Counted from the first letter of the stretch, positions 10,315 to 19,939 are shown. The stretch: 64,000 nt of DNA from Halobacteriales archaeon YIM A00010 (GCA_025041175.1 JAKCFJ010000001.1:2497526-2561525), one strand, 5' to 3'. The notes: generated from the letters alone by a model not told the origin. Translations and numbers: made by a program.

Positions 10315-11244
10315 TTACTCCCGATAGCCAAGGGCACGAAGCCGTTCCGTGACGGTTTCATCGGATGGTTTTTCGTGGGTAAGTGGGGGATCCGCCGTGA
10401 TCTCTCGGCGCGATTCGGCGTCAATAACGTGCCAGGGAACGGTCACGAGTTCGGGGACGCGAATTCTGGGAGGATGGCCGTAACCCCGAACAGGAACTGG
10501 TCGTAATCGTTCACCAATGAGATTTCCGTGATCTGCGGTGATAACTGACCTGCCCGTGAGCTCTTTCAACAGTTCCTCCACGTGAGACAGGACGATGTCG
10601 AGGTTCTCCCGATAGGCTTCCCACACTTCGTCAATCGAAAGTTCATCGCTGTTGATTCGGAGCTGTCCCCACACGTTTTTTCCAGACAGATTATTATCTT
10701 CTCCTTTACTGTATCCTTTATGGTCTATACTTCGTCCCTTCTGTCCGATGAATGGGTAGTGAGGCTGCATGAAATGGATTAGCAGCCGTTTGTCTGGGTG
10801 CTCGGCGTGCACCTGTTTGGCTGTATCCACAACCACCTCGGGATGAACGGTTTGTAGCTCCGAATCCCACTCATCAAGGAGATTCACAACGGTGTGAAAC
10901 GTCCCGTCTTCGATTCGTGTTACGAACGGATTGCACGTGACGTAGACGGTGTCGTGGAATTCGTTGCCAACGAAGTTCTGTTCGATGAACTCCTTGCTCG
11001 CGCTTCCGAGCGACGTTTTCGATCGCAGTTCTCCATCAATTCGATTTCGATCGGAAAATATATCGTACCGACATCCATCGAGAATGATCAAATTATCCCA
11101 ATCTTCCTCCATGATCGCAACCCCGTCACGATCACCAATACGTTTATTATACTCCATATTCATCCTGAGTCCTGTCCACCGAAGCCGCCCAACGAGGAGC
11201 GACGGATTGAGTAACAGCTTCTTTATTTTGGATATTGATATCAT
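10315..11244 (-). CDS. alkaline phosphatase/sulfatase-fold protein, GSxSKEF type
   Basis: 309 residues, a paralogue in architecture of the gene at 6979. Shared features are LILDGCRYD (about 53-61), SLGSASKEFIEQNF (about 79-92), MQPHYPF (about 160), TADHGNLIGE (about 240) and a final LRALGY, a tail also seen as LKDLGY and LEKLGY in the other two. It lacks the formylglycine CxPSR motif. Together with the genes at 6979 and 8115 it makes three members of one superfamily in a single island. The role is inferred to be decoration of the surface glycan with a charged group or its removal. Confidence 0.78.
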   Translation of the reverse strand: MISISKIKKLLLNPSLLVGRLRWTGLRMNMEYNKRIGDRDGVAIMEEDWDNLIILDGCRYDIFSDRNRIDGELRSKTSLGSASKEFIEQNFVGNEFHDTVYVTCNPFVTRIEDGTFHTVVNLLDEWDSELQTVHPEVVVDTAKQVHAEHPDKRLLIHFMQPHYPFIGQKGRSIDHKGYSKGEDNNLSGKNVWGQLRINSDELSIDEVWEAYRENLDIVLSHVEELLKELTGRSVITADHGNLIGERLRPVPVRGYGHPPRIRVPELVTVPWHVIDAESRREITADPPLTHEKPSDETVTERLRALGYRE

Positions 11245-11545
11245 GTGTTTTATAATTGTTTTTTGATACTATGGTTGGCTTGTCGATATAACAATTGTAT
11301 TGAGAACAGAAAAGGAAACGATTTCGAACGAGGATGCCGTCTTTCTTTTTTCGTATTCGATACTGAATCGTAGCGTCTCCAACTAAATGATGGTGTTTTT
11401 TCTTTGGAGGTTCACATACCTTGCATACTCGTGGGTATCGCTGCCTCTTTCACCAGTTTGTTGTGATCGTACGAACTGTGAGACATGCACACAGGTGAAG
11501 ATCTAGTGGTTGCCGGACCATCGTTATCGAGTAGATCTGTCCCGG
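11245..11545. other. AT-rich spacer inside the polysaccharide island
   Basis: 301 nt between the sulfatase-fold gene and the flippase gene. It holds T-rich tracts (for example near 11341-11350) and no convincing ORF or RNA gene. The promoter for the sulfatase-fold gene should lie near 11270. I see nothing else in it. Confidence 0.5.
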
Positions 11546-13042
11546 TCAGGAAGATGAAATCACACGATCAAAGAAGTCCTTATCCTCATCCTCGATCCCC
11601 AGCACGAACAACATCGCGAAATAAACGACGCTTCCAGCGCCCCCGCCGACGATGAGGAGAGGTATATCCGATAGATACTGCCCAGCAAACATCATCGTCG
11701 CACCCGCACCGACCCCGGCGAGCATGGGCTTAATGAACCCGAGCGAGTACGGGAACAGCCCTTCCAGGTACCAGATTTCGAGAATACGAACGATATTCAG
11801 CGCGCCGAGAACGGAGGCTGTCGCGAGTGCAGCCCCTATAATTCCAAACGAGGTGATGAAAATGTAGTTCAATATAACGTTAAGCACGCCGAACGTTGTC
11901 TGATTTATCGACGAGAGGTACTGGTGTTCGGTCATCATCAACACGTATCCGCTCGGTCCAACGGCGTTGTTCAGCAATTGGCCGCCGATGAACAGCGCAA
12001 GGACGGTAGCCCCACCCGCAAATTCGCTGCCAAAAATCGAGAGGGCTTCCACTCGATAGACGAACGCACCGATCGCGAGCAGCAACGACAGGGTGAACGT
12101 CCACCGGGTAACGATCGTAAACACGGAGTTGAGTTCGTCCATCTGTTCGTTAGTGTAGAGACGGGACGCAACTGGGGGAAACAGTTGGTTAAAGGCCGAA
12201 AGTGGAAGGGCTAACAACGTTGCTAGGATCACGGCAATATTGTATATTCCAACCGAAGATGATGAAAGAAAAATACCAACCATTAGAATATCGACGCGAT
12301 TGTACAGAAACGATCCCGCGTCTTTGACGGTGAGCGGGACCGAAAAGTTGTAATACTCCTTCGCATCCTGTTTCGAGATGTCGAGCGTTGGGGTGAGGTG
12401 GGTGTACCGGAGTAACAACACACCAGAGGCGATGAACACGACCATACTGGCCACCGCGAGCGCAGCCATCACCCCAACGAAGGAAAATCCGACGTACAAC
12501 GCAAATCCTCCGGCAAGTAGCCGTGCTGTCGGCCGAATAATCTTATCTATCAATACGTGGTATTCCATGAGCTCAAGCCCCCGAAACGAGCTAGCCACCA
12601 TTTTCACCAGCGTATCGAACACGAGGACGAGAACGAACACCCGAAGCGAATCGACTAGCAACGAATCTTCGAGCGTGTAGTGCGAAATTGTGGGCGCGAA
12701 ATAGAACACGCATACGCCGACGAACCCAGCTCCAGCCAACGAAGTCACGAATGCGATGCCGAGTGTGCTGTTCTGCTCCCCGTGTTCGTCTTCATATTCC
12801 GGAATGTACTTGAGTATGGATTTATCCGATCCGAGGTTAGTGAAGACCTTACTGGCCGATACCACTGTCTTCGTGAACGCATAAATCCCATAGAGGCTCG
12901 CCCCGAGACCGTGAGTCAAAATATAATTTACTAGGAATGTAAGTATATTATATATCATCTTTCCCACGATAAACAGCGACGCTCCTCGTGTGATAGATCG
13001 GAGCGATGAAAACTCGATATTTGTCTCTGAGGAGTCGGTCAT
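11546..13042 (-). CDS. polysaccharide/lipid-linked oligosaccharide flippase (Wzx/AglR type)
   Basis: 498 residues, almost wholly hydrophobic, with about 12-14 membrane helices starting at residue 18 (GASLFIVGKMIYNI). The polysaccharide-biosynthesis (MATE-like) layout is visible: an N-terminal bundle, a loop with SFRGLELMEYH (about 150-160) and a C-terminal bundle. It probably moves the lipid-linked glycan from the cytoplasmic to the outer face of the membrane. It lies 73 nt downstream of the O-antigen-ligase-like gene on the same strand, so the two probably form an operon. Confidence 0.92.
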   Translation of the reverse strand: MTDSSETNIEFSSLRSITRGASLFIVGKMIYNILTFLVNYILTHGLGASLYGIYAFTKTVVSASKVFTNLGSDKSILKYIPEYEDEHGEQNSTLGIAFVTSLAGAGFVGVCVFYFAPTISHYTLEDSLLVDSLRVFVLVLVFDTLVKMVASSFRGLELMEYHVLIDKIIRPTARLLAGGFALYVGFSFVGVMAALAVASMVVFIASGVLLLRYTHLTPTLDISKQDAKEYYNFSVPLTVKDAGSFLYNRVDILMVGIFLSSSSVGIYNIAVILATLLALPLSAFNQLFPPVASRLYTNEQMDELNSVFTIVTRWTFTLSLLLAIGAFVYRVEALSIFGSEFAGGATVLALFIGGQLLNNAVGPSGYVLMMTEHQYLSSINQTTFGVLNVILNYIFITSFGIIGAALATASVLGALNIVRILEIWYLEGLFPYSLGFIKPMLAGVGAGATMMFAGQYLSDIPLLIVGGGAGSVVYFAMLFVLGIEDEDKDFFDRVISSS

Positions 13043-13115
13043 TGATTCGTTTTCACTGCTAGGTGCTCGTTCTATTCATATAGATCCAACCATATCGTGT
13101 GGACGTAAAACCGCA

Positions 13116-14729
13116 CTACTGAGAGCCGTTTCCGATTCGTGATTGCCGGAGCACGTTTCGGTCGGCTGCGAGGGCCATCCCACAGACGGCCCAAAACGTG
13201 CTAAACGCGACCACACTGTTGTGGATCGTCACCCAGAACGAGAGTGCGTGAAACCCGATCATTCCGGCTGCGAGCAGTCCCCAGAACGCCCCCGCTTCTC
13301 CGTGGGCGAAAACGGCACGGCGAAGCACGACAAACAGAACCGTACCGATGCCGAGGATGTAGGCAATTGCTCCTGGGAATCCTGTCGCAGCAAGATGGGC
13401 CAAAAACGTATTGTGGACAGCAAACGCTCGGGGAAGACCGAGCGACTCGGAAAGGAGATAAAAATTGTGTCCTCCCACTCCGAACAACGGATACATGCTC
13501 ACCAGCTCGACCGACGCGACCCACTGTTGTATCCGGATCGGAAACGTACTCGCCTGGACGATCGGGACACTCGCTATGACGTTGGTCGCCGATTCTTGTG
13601 CACTTGGGGCCTGACTACCGGTTGAGCCACCAGTTCCACCCGATGGATCGGGATCGGCACCATCTGTGGATGGCCCAATAAAGCGGGACGTGTACATACC
13701 GATACTGATGGCGATGCTCAAAACACAGTACGAAATGCCGGGATAATACCGTCGATCGGATTCTCGATACGCGTAGTACGACAACACCACGATCGATAAC
13801 ACCAACGTCAGTAACAACGATGCCCACCCTGCATCCGATTCACTCATCCGGACGATGAAAGCGGCAGAGAGCACAAAACAACCGGTCAGGATCGTTTTCC
13901 AGCGGGATCGGCTCAGGGAGAGAAAAACGACGAGCGGAACGACGAGCAAAAGAACCCCAGCGAACAGCCGAGACTGACCGGTGAACCCACCGACGTACAT
14001 CCCCGAACGAGTTACGAGCGGGCCAAGCACGACAGGACTAATGTATCCCGGTCCAACTTCTCCGAGATAGCTCAGTCCGAGCGGCCCATCATTTACTGCC
14101 TGTGTGAGCGCGACGAGGACGTTTCCACTGACGGCGATGATGAGCGGATAGATCCCACACCAGACGTTGGTCCGTCGTACGATGAGCACGGACGCAACCA
14201 ATATCAACCCGTACCGTAATTGGGTCGTAGCGAACATGACCGCAGCGGACTGAGACGGACCGTTTGCCACGACCGCCGAGATGAACGACCAAAGCACGAA
14301 AAACCCGAGCGATCCGACAGCGATGGCCGTTTCCGTACGGAAGCGAGTTCGTGATTCGGTGTACTCCCACCACAGCAAGACCGCAAGAGTCAGCACTAAC
14401 GGCAGATCCATCATAAATACGTCAAACTGGGCGGGTCCGGGGGCGTTAAATAGTGGGATGTCCGCGTTGAACACGACGAGGACAAACAGCGCGCTGCTCA
14501 CCCCCTCGAACAGCATATCGGTTACGACGACGAACGCTGCGTAGACCAGCCCTGTTAGAGCGACCAGTGGTAATACCGGTAGCCCTCCGACAGCCGCCAA
14601 AAAAGGAGTAATGACCGTTAATAAAACAGTCAAAACCAACGAAGTAGAAATGTAATTTTTCGTATGTCCGGCCTTCGGTGGTAAAAAGGTATCAAAGTCA
14701 CTGTAATCACTATCTAATAACGACCCCAT
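13116..14729 (-). CDS. O-antigen ligase/polymerase-like membrane protein
   Basis: 537 residues with about 12 membrane helices and a large outer loop (about 350-410, rich in Gly, Ser, Pro and Asp). The Wzy_C/WaaL signature histidine is in VHNTFLAHLAATGFPG (about residue 430). Such proteins either polymerise repeat units or transfer the finished glycan to a lipid or protein on the outer face. First gene of a two-gene operon with the flippase. Which of the two activities applies is not decidable from sequence. Confidence 0.85.
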   Translation of the reverse strand: MGSLLDSDYSDFDTFLPPKAGHTKNYISTSLVLTVLLTVITPFLAAVGGLPVLPLVALTGLVYAAFVVVTDMLFEGVSSALFVLVVFNADIPLFNAPGPAQFDVFMMDLPLVLTLAVLLWWEYTESRTRFRTETAIAVGSLGFFVLWSFISAVVANGPSQSAAVMFATTQLRYGLILVASVLIVRRTNVWCGIYPLIIAVSGNVLVALTQAVNDGPLGLSYLGEVGPGYISPVVLGPLVTRSGMYVGGFTGQSRLFAGVLLLVVPLVVFLSLSRSRWKTILTGCFVLSAAFIVRMSESDAGWASLLLTLVLSIVVLSYYAYRESDRRYYPGISYCVLSIAISIGMYTSRFIGPSTDGADPDPSGGTGGSTGSQAPSAQESATNVIASVPIVQASTFPIRIQQWVASVELVSMYPLFGVGGHNFYLLSESLGLPRAFAVHNTFLAHLAATGFPGAIAYILGIGTVLFVVLRRAVFAHGEAGAFWGLLAAGMIGFHALSFWVTIHNSVVAFSTFWAVCGMALAADRNVLRQSRIGNGSQ

Positions 14730-15161
14730 GTCTGGCCAAGACTCGTTGGAGACCGACCATAGTTGTTATGATTCCATCTTTATTGATCATATTTACTTAT
14801 CCCCAATAATATCGCAAAAATATGATATCTAGGACTAGTATCGACTAGTAGATGCTGAAAATAGATGATGACAAATATACCGAATAGAACGACCACTGTC
14901 GGCTGTACTCCGACAAAGAACGACGATCACTGCTGGAAAGACGGTGACCGATCGTAGGTGAGTGACGTTCATCAGACCAACGGTCTGATGAGCCAGCCAA
15001 AACGCTTCGCGTGTTGGTGACGCGCAAGATCGAAGATCGCGAGACCAACTGGTAGGCAGGTGTATTCGAGTGGGAATATATAATACACTCATGTTGTTTA
15101 TTATGCAATATAAACTACGGGGGAAAAGCATTTACCTCTCGTATATAGTTAGAAGCATACT
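14730..15161. other. intergenic spacer with degenerate hairpin cluster and promoters
   Basis: 432 nt between divergent genes. The left part is AT-rich and should carry the promoter of the O-antigen-ligase-like gene. The middle (14971-15037) has a perfect 8-bp-arm hairpin (ATCAGACC, loop AAC) followed by two shorter ones with loops TTC and GAA, matching the hairpin grammar found elsewhere in this window. The right part has TATA-like GTATATAG at 15141-15148 ahead of the nucleotidyltransferase. No ORF looks real. Confidence 0.55.
14971..15037. repeat. cluster of three short hairpins
   Basis: Hairpin 14971-14989 has arms ATCAGACC/GGTCTGAT and loop AAC. Next come ACGC/GCGT around TTC and GATC/GATC around GAA. 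All three close with C-NNN-G. The last two have short arms in degenerate surroundings, so this may be an old, decaying double-hairpin unit. Confidence 0.55.
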
Positions 15162-15881
15162 ATGAAGGCTGTAGTTTTGGCTGCTGGCAAAGGAACTCGT
15201 CTCCGTCCGTTGACGGAGAACAAACCCAAAGGGTTGGTCGAAGTCGATGGTGCGCCCATTCTCACACATTGCTTTGAACGACTTGCTGGGCTTTCAGTGG
15301 ACGAGCTCGTCGTCGTCGTCGGCTACCGCAAGCAAGATATTATCGATCATTACGGGGACGAGTTCGACGGGATTCCCATTACGTACACCCACCAACGCGA
15401 ACAGAAGGGGCTTGCCCACGCGTTGCTCACCGTTGAATCCCACATCGATGGCGATTTCATACTGATGCTCGGCGACAACGTCTTCCACGCAAACCTACAG
15501 GATGTCGTCAGTCGTCAGCAGAAAGATCACGCGGACGCTGTGTTCCTCACCGAAGCGGTACCATACGAGGAAGCGAGTCGCTACGGTGTCTGTGTGACTA
15601 ACGGCGACAGCGAGATCACAGAAGTCGTCGAAAAGCCGGAGGATCCACCGTCGAACGTCGCAATGACTGGGTTCTACACGTTCTCGCCTGCTATCTTCCA
15701 CGCCTGTCACCTCGTTCAGCCGTCAGACCGTGGTGAGTACGAAATCAGCGATGCTATCGATCTACTCATCCAAAGCGGTCGCACGATCGACGCGCTGCAC
15801 ATGGACGGCTGGCGAGTCGACGTCGGCTACCCCGAAGATCGTGACGAGGCCGAGCGTCGACTACAGGAAATCTCCTCCTGA
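15162..15881 (+). CDS. sugar-1-phosphate nucleotidyltransferase
   Basis: 239 residues. The N-terminal signature GKGTRLRPLTENKPKGL (about 9-25) is the NTP-binding and catalytic site; LGDNVF (about 106) is the magnesium-binding aspartate and VEKPEDPPSN (about 157) the sugar-binding motif. It activates a hexose 1-phosphate with UTP or dTTP. The length matches the nucleotidyltransferase domain alone, with no C-terminal hexapeptide-repeat acyl/acetyltransferase domain. In haloarchaea AglF-like enzymes of this type make UDP-glucose for the dehydrogenase, which is encoded at the other end of this island. Last island gene on this side. Confidence 0.92.
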   Translation: MKAVVLAAGKGTRLRPLTENKPKGLVEVDGAPILTHCFERLAGLSVDELVVVVGYRKQDIIDHYGDEFDGIPITYTHQREQKGLAHALLTVESHIDGDFILMLGDNVFHANLQDVVSRQQKDHADAVFLTEAVPYEEASRYGVCVTNGDSEITEVVEKPEDPPSNVAMTGFYTFSPAIFHACHLVQPSDRGEYEISDAIDLLIQSGRTIDALHMDGWRVDVGYPEDRDEAERRLQEISS

Positions 15882-15970
15882 TCGAAGGCGAATTCGAGAA
15901 TCGCCAACGAATGCGAATGAGAGCAGTGTCAGCTAGATCGGTCTTCGAACGGGATCGGTAGCCAAGCCGA

Positions 15971-17092
15971 TCACTGCCGATTGGAAGCGTCCTCAGTGGC
16001 GGGCGTTCGCACGCGCGAGGTGAGCACCACACCGAGCAGGCTGACGAGCACGCCGGCGACCACGAACCCGAGGAGCCGGGTGCCGGTGCGAAGCACCACT
16101 CCCTCCGTAGCGACGGGACCGACCGTGGTCGGCGGGAGTTCGAGCGGCCCGATAACCCCAGCGTTTTCGAGGAAGAACGCCCCAAACCCCCTGATAACCA
16201 GCCCGAGAGCGACGATACCGAACGGAGCGTTCAAAATCGCGGTGGGCACCCCGTCGTCGGTGAGCAGTGTATCGAACAGACGGCCGGTGCTGGCGGCGAG
16301 TGCGGCGAGCGCGAGCCATGGAACGCTTTCGAAGACGAATTTGATCCCCATCAACACGCCGGGGTCCATCCCGGAGACTCCGATCACGCCGGCGAACACG
16401 CCGATGAGCGCCAATCCCGCCCCGACCACGTAGGTGACGAACGACACCTGGCCGGAGTAAAACGCCGCTCGAACGACGCTTGGAACCTGCTCGACGGCGT
16501 CGTCGATCCCGAGTCCTTTGTACAGCAAAAACGCCCCGATTCCGGCGGTCACGACAGCCACCACGGCTGTCACGTTGTGGGTGATCGAGACGATCACCGG
16601 AACGGCGAGCAGGGCAATCCCCAACGGAATGAACAGCGTGCGCCGAAGCTCCTCGTCGACGAGGAGGCGTTTCAGGAGGTAGTACGTCGACTCGATGTCT
16701 CGGGCCTGCTGGACGATGACCCGATCGACGGCGTCCACACGCAGGCGGCTCTCGATGATCGGAACGGCCTGCTCGTCGGCAACGCTGTCGACGACGACGA
16801 CCGCCGATCGTGGATCGTGTTCGTCCACCAGCGCATCGACCTGCTGGGCGATGTCCCGATCGACGCCGACGGAGCTACCCGTCCCGGAAACGACCACAGC
16901 GACCGCATCCGTACACTCCGCTCGGAGACTGCGCGAGACCCGGAGCGTTTCGAGGAGACTGTTGACCCGGCTGTCTTCGGGGTCGGCAACGCCTGCCGAG
17001 GTGATGAGATCGACGATTGCTTGCTCACCGACAACCGGCGTCTCGCACTCGAAATCGCCGGCCCGGTCGACACACAGTACCAGCGTGGTCAC
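15971..17092 (-). CDS. DUF373 family membrane protein
   Basis: 373 residues, GTG start. The N-terminal soluble half (1-165) begins TLVLCVDRAGD and contains the SGTGSSVGVDRDIAQQ segment typical of DUF373; the C-terminal half has about six membrane helices (170-365). The family is conserved in archaea and its function is not established. It lies 31 nt downstream of sppA on the same strand, which suggests an envelope- or proteolysis-linked operon. Confidence 0.88.
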   Translation of the reverse strand: MTTLVLCVDRAGDFECETPVVGEQAIVDLITSAGVADPEDSRVNSLLETLRVSRSLRAECTDAVAVVVSGTGSSVGVDRDIAQQVDALVDEHDPRSAVVVVDSVADEQAVPIIESRLRVDAVDRVIVQQARDIESTYYLLKRLLVDEELRRTLFIPLGIALLAVPVIVSITHNVTAVVAVVTAGIGAFLLYKGLGIDDAVEQVPSVVRAAFYSGQVSFVTYVVGAGLALIGVFAGVIGVSGMDPGVLMGIKFVFESVPWLALAALAASTGRLFDTLLTDDGVPTAILNAPFGIVALGLVIRGFGAFFLENAGVIGPLELPPTTVGPVATEGVVLRTGTRLLGFVVAGVLVSLLGVVLTSRVRTPATEDASNRQ

Positions 17093-17123
17093 AGTGAATC
17101 GGATGCCCTACCGAAATAAAAGC

Positions 17124-18140
17124 TTATAGGCGAGCCTCGAATCGCTCGTCGACGCGGCTCCACACGCCGGCACCGAACGCGAAGGCGATGCCCTGTGCGC
17201 CGCGTTGGACCCGCTGGCGCAGCCCTCGTTTCGGCTCGAATTCGGTGTGAACCACTTCGACGCCGAGCAGATCACTCGCGCGTTCGAGCACGTCTTCGCG
17301 GGTACCGATGCTGTCGATGAGATCGAGATCGCGCGCCTCGTTGCCCAGATACACGCGCGCTTCGGTGTCACGGATCGCGTCCGGGTCGAGATTGCGTCCC
17401 GCAGCAACCCGCTCCACGAACTGCTCGTAGTAGTCGTCGATCAACCCCTGGAGATACGCCCGCTCGTCGTCGTCGATCTCTTTCAGCGCCCGCCCGGCGT
17501 CCTTGTACCGGCCGGCGGCAAACCGTTCGTAGGAAAGCCCGAGCTCCTCGGCGAGCTCGCTCGCGTTGAGTCGGGAGCCGATCACGCCGATCGACCCGAC
17601 GATGCTCGTCTCGCGCACCCAGATCTCATCGCAGGCGCTGGCGATCCAGTATCCGCCGCTCGCACACGTATCCGTCGCGTAGGCGATCGTCGGTCCGTCG
17701 AACGCAAGCACAGCGTTCCGGATGTCGTCGCTCGGGACGACCTCCCCACCCGGCGTGTTGAGCTTCACGACGAGCGCGTTCGCGTTGCGGTCCGTCTCGG
17801 CACGCTCGATCTGCTCGACGACGTCATCAGCAGGAACCGCGCGCCCTTGCCCCGGAACCGGGCCGAAATCACCGTCACGGGTGATGGGTCCCTCGACGGC
17901 CACCTCCGCGACGTTGTAGGATGGAACCACAGCCGTTGCGATCCGAACGGAGATCCGAGCGCCGACCAGCGTCGTTACGACCGCCAACAACACGCCGAAA
18001 ACGCTCGTCCCTGCGGGAATCGATACGAACAGGAACACACCAACTGCCGCTCCGAGAGCGGTCCCAACCATTCCGATCACGAACCGACCGATGGTTGCGG
18101 CCGTGCTGTCCGGGTGTACCACAGTGTCTCGATCTGGCAT
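17124..18140 (-). CDS. sppA: signal peptide peptidase SppA-like serine protease (S49)
   Basis: 338 residues. Two membrane segments at the N-terminus (about 15-65) are followed by the Clp/crotonase-like S49 fold. The catalytic serine is in TCASGGYW (about 155-162) and the general-base lysine in AAGRYKDAGR (about 210). It degrades leftover signal peptides or other membrane peptides, with the active site probably outside the membrane. Short S49 form, as usual in archaea. Co-directional with the DUF373 gene downstream. Confidence 0.92.
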   Translation of the reverse strand: MPDRDTVVHPDSTAATIGRFVIGMVGTALGAAVGVFLFVSIPAGTSVFGVLLAVVTTLVGARISVRIATAVVPSYNVAEVAVEGPITRDGDFGPVPGQGRAVPADDVVEQIERAETDRNANALVVKLNTPGGEVVPSDDIRNAVLAFDGPTIAYATDTCASGGYWIASACDEIWVRETSIVGSIGVIGSRLNASELAEELGLSYERFAAGRYKDAGRALKEIDDDERAYLQGLIDDYYEQFVERVAAGRNLDPDAIRDTEARVYLGNEARDLDLIDSIGTREDVLERASDLLGVEVVHTEFEPKRGLRQRVQRGAQGIAFAFGAGVWSRVDERFEARL

Positions 18141-18222
18141 ACACCCGTCTACGAGCGGAATGATAAAAATGAGATGGGAAACGCGATCGTCGAGAGCGGA
18201 CGCGCCGAACGCCCGACACGGA

Positions 18223-18471
18223 TCAATCGGTATCGGGCGCCCACGACAACGTTACCGTCACTTCCTCGCGATCGTTTCCGATCAGGGAGGAGCGTTCGGT
18301 CACCGTGGTCTCACACGAAACGGTCGGGGGTGGTCGCAGCGTGACCTCCTTGTTCCCGACGGGCACTGTCATCGGTGACTCATCGTCGACGAACTCGCCT
18401 GCAAGCTCGCGGAGATACTCTGCGACCTCGTTTCTGCTTAGCTCCGATTCGAATTCTGTCGTATCGGACAT
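18223..18471 (-). CDS. amphi-Trp domain protein
   Basis: 82 residues from the ATG giving MSDTTEFESELSRNEVAEYL; an ATG three codons upstream is possible. An N-terminal helix is followed by VPVGNKEVTLRPP and a terminal VTLSWAPDTD carrying the tryptophan, as in the haloarchaeal amphi-Trp domain family of small acidic proteins. No enzymatic residues are visible and the role is unknown. It lies upstream of sppA on the same strand. Confidence 0.75.
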   Translation of the reverse strand: MSDTTEFESELSRNEVAEYLRELAGEFVDDESPMTVPVGNKEVTLRPPPTVSCETTVTERSSLIGNDREEVTVTLSWAPDTD

Positions 18472-18724
18472 CGGTACCACCCACTACAAGTACGAACGCG
18501 ATCAATAAATATCCGCTCGTCAATTATTGATTTATTTGTGGTGTGTTCGGTGTGGTCTACAACTATTCTCGACGGTATTGGTACGAATTCAGTTGGGTAG
18601 TTCCACATCTTGCCGTCGAATACAGCATATATTTCTACATACGTTATGATATATTATTGGAGTAGAAATATGGTATGAGATATCATTAATGTTGTTTTGT
18701 GATGTATTGCGTTCAATCCCGGCG

Positions 18725-18731
18725 TTTATAC
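18725..18731 (+). promoter_or_regulatory. TATA box of the transcription factor S gene
   Basis: TTTATAC centred about 27 nt before the ATG at 18755. This predicts transcription starting at or next to that ATG and decides it over the in-frame upstream start codons. Confidence 0.65.
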
Positions 18732-18754
18732 AGTCCGACCTATTCCGGGGAGGT

Positions 18755-19075
18755 ATGAAGTTCTGCGACGAGTGTGGTTCGATCATGCACAAGGAGGGCG
18801 ATACGTGGGTGTGTCGCTCCTGTGGATACGAAACAGGGGGGGACGCCGAGGCGGAGCAGGCGATGGTGACCACCCAAACTCAGGAGGACGGTGGCATCGT
18901 CGACGTGAGCGACGCCGAAGATAAGGGGCTTCCCACGACCTCCGTCGTCTGTCCGAACTGTGAAAACGACCGGGCGTACTGGTACATGCAACAGATCCGG
19001 TCGGCCGATGAGTCCGAAACGCGATTTTTCATCTGCACCGAGTGCGAACACCGCTGGCGAGAAGACGACCACTGA
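18755..19075 (+). CDS. tfs: transcription factor S (RPA12/TFIIS-like, RNA polymerase subunit M homologue)
   Basis: 106 residues. The N-terminal zinc ribbon starts MKFCDECGS with a second pair CRSCGYE (about 19-25); the C-terminal TFIIS-type ribbon has CPNC (about 68-71) and CTEC (about 95-98), with the intervening RSADESETRFF loop containing the D-E pair that stimulates transcript cleavage by RNA polymerase. It rescues backtracked polymerase and aids fidelity. A TATA box about 27 nt upstream supports this start. Confidence 0.95.
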   Translation: MKFCDECGSIMHKEGDTWVCRSCGYETGGDAEAEQAMVTTQTQEDGGIVDVSDAEDKGLPTTSVVCPNCENDRAYWYMQQIRSADESETRFFICTECEHRWREDDH

Positions 19076-19168
19076 GCCGGATTCCTGATCTGTTTCGATC
19101 GCCTCGGAGCGACCACTATGGTCATGGCCCGGGCGAGGGAAGACGAATCGAAGAGCGCCGACTCCCGC

Positions 19169-19933
19169 TTAGCGGCGCGTATCCGTCCCGTACATCGCTT
19201 CGTGCTCGGGACAGAACGCCGGTTCCCGGAGCTGGGCAGCGATGAGGGCGGGGTGTCTGTGTGGGTTCGAAAGACGACACTGCTCCTCGTCACAGAACGC
19301 CTCGCCGGTGGTGAGGTAATGGACCGCGCTCAGCACGTAGCCCTGTAGTGCTTCGGTCGTCCGTGGATCGTCTTCGACGAGGAACTCGCCGTCGACCTCG
19401 TTTTCGAGCACCTCACGGGGTGGGGTATCCCCGGAAAGGAGCGCGTGGCGCTGTTGTTCTTTGTAGTAGGCTTCGGGTTTCGCAGGCGCTTCGTACAGTC
19501 CGGGAACGGAGACGAGCGCCGGTTGGCCGAGCACGCTCACCCGCTTGTGCCACCGCCCGTCGTGATCCCCCCACGTGCCGAGCACGCGATCGAGCAGGAC
19601 GACGTGGGCGTGGTCGAGCGATCCGGCCGGCAATCGCTTCCGGAGCGCGTCCTGTACCGCCTGTCCATCGTAGAGCACGCCACCAGCCCGTTCGGGGTGG
19701 GACAGCGCGCGCTCCTCGTACCGGACGACGCCGAGCATCTCCGATCCGGTTTCGCGTTCGTAGGGCGAGCGGACCCGTGCCCGGGCGAACGCCCTCGGAA
19801 GCGCCTCGTCCGTCCGATCGAGAAACCGCTCTCGAACCGTCACGTCGGCGGCGCGCTCGCCGAGCCACGACGCAATGGTCTCCACGTTGGCGACCGTCGT
19901 GGGAGCGCGATAGAGCGAAATCTGCTCGACCAT
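19169..19933 (-). CDS. DUF6775-like putative metallopeptidase
   Basis: 254 residues. The C-terminal quarter carries a Cys/His cluster, CDEEQC followed by HRH and then CPEHEAMYG (about 215-248), resembling the metal-binding tail of archaemetzincin-like proteins; I recall this arrangement from the haloarchaeal DUF6775 family. The middle has basic and tyrosine-rich helices (YYKEQQRHALLSG). Its stop is 6 nt after the start side of nothing else; upstream lies thi4, 6 nt away on the same strand, so the two are probably one transcript. Family name moderate, activity unproven. Confidence 0.55.
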   Translation of the reverse strand: MVEQISLYRAPTTVANVETIASWLGERAADVTVRERFLDRTDEALPRAFARARVRSPYERETGSEMLGVVRYEERALSHPERAGGVLYDGQAVQDALRKRLPAGSLDHAHVVLLDRVLGTWGDHDGRWHKRVSVLGQPALVSVPGLYEAPAKPEAYYKEQQRHALLSGDTPPREVLENEVDGEFLVEDDPRTTEALQGYVLSAVHYLTTGEAFCDEEQCRLSNPHRHPALIAAQLREPAFCPEHEAMYGTDTRR

Positions 19934-19939
19934 TCGGTC

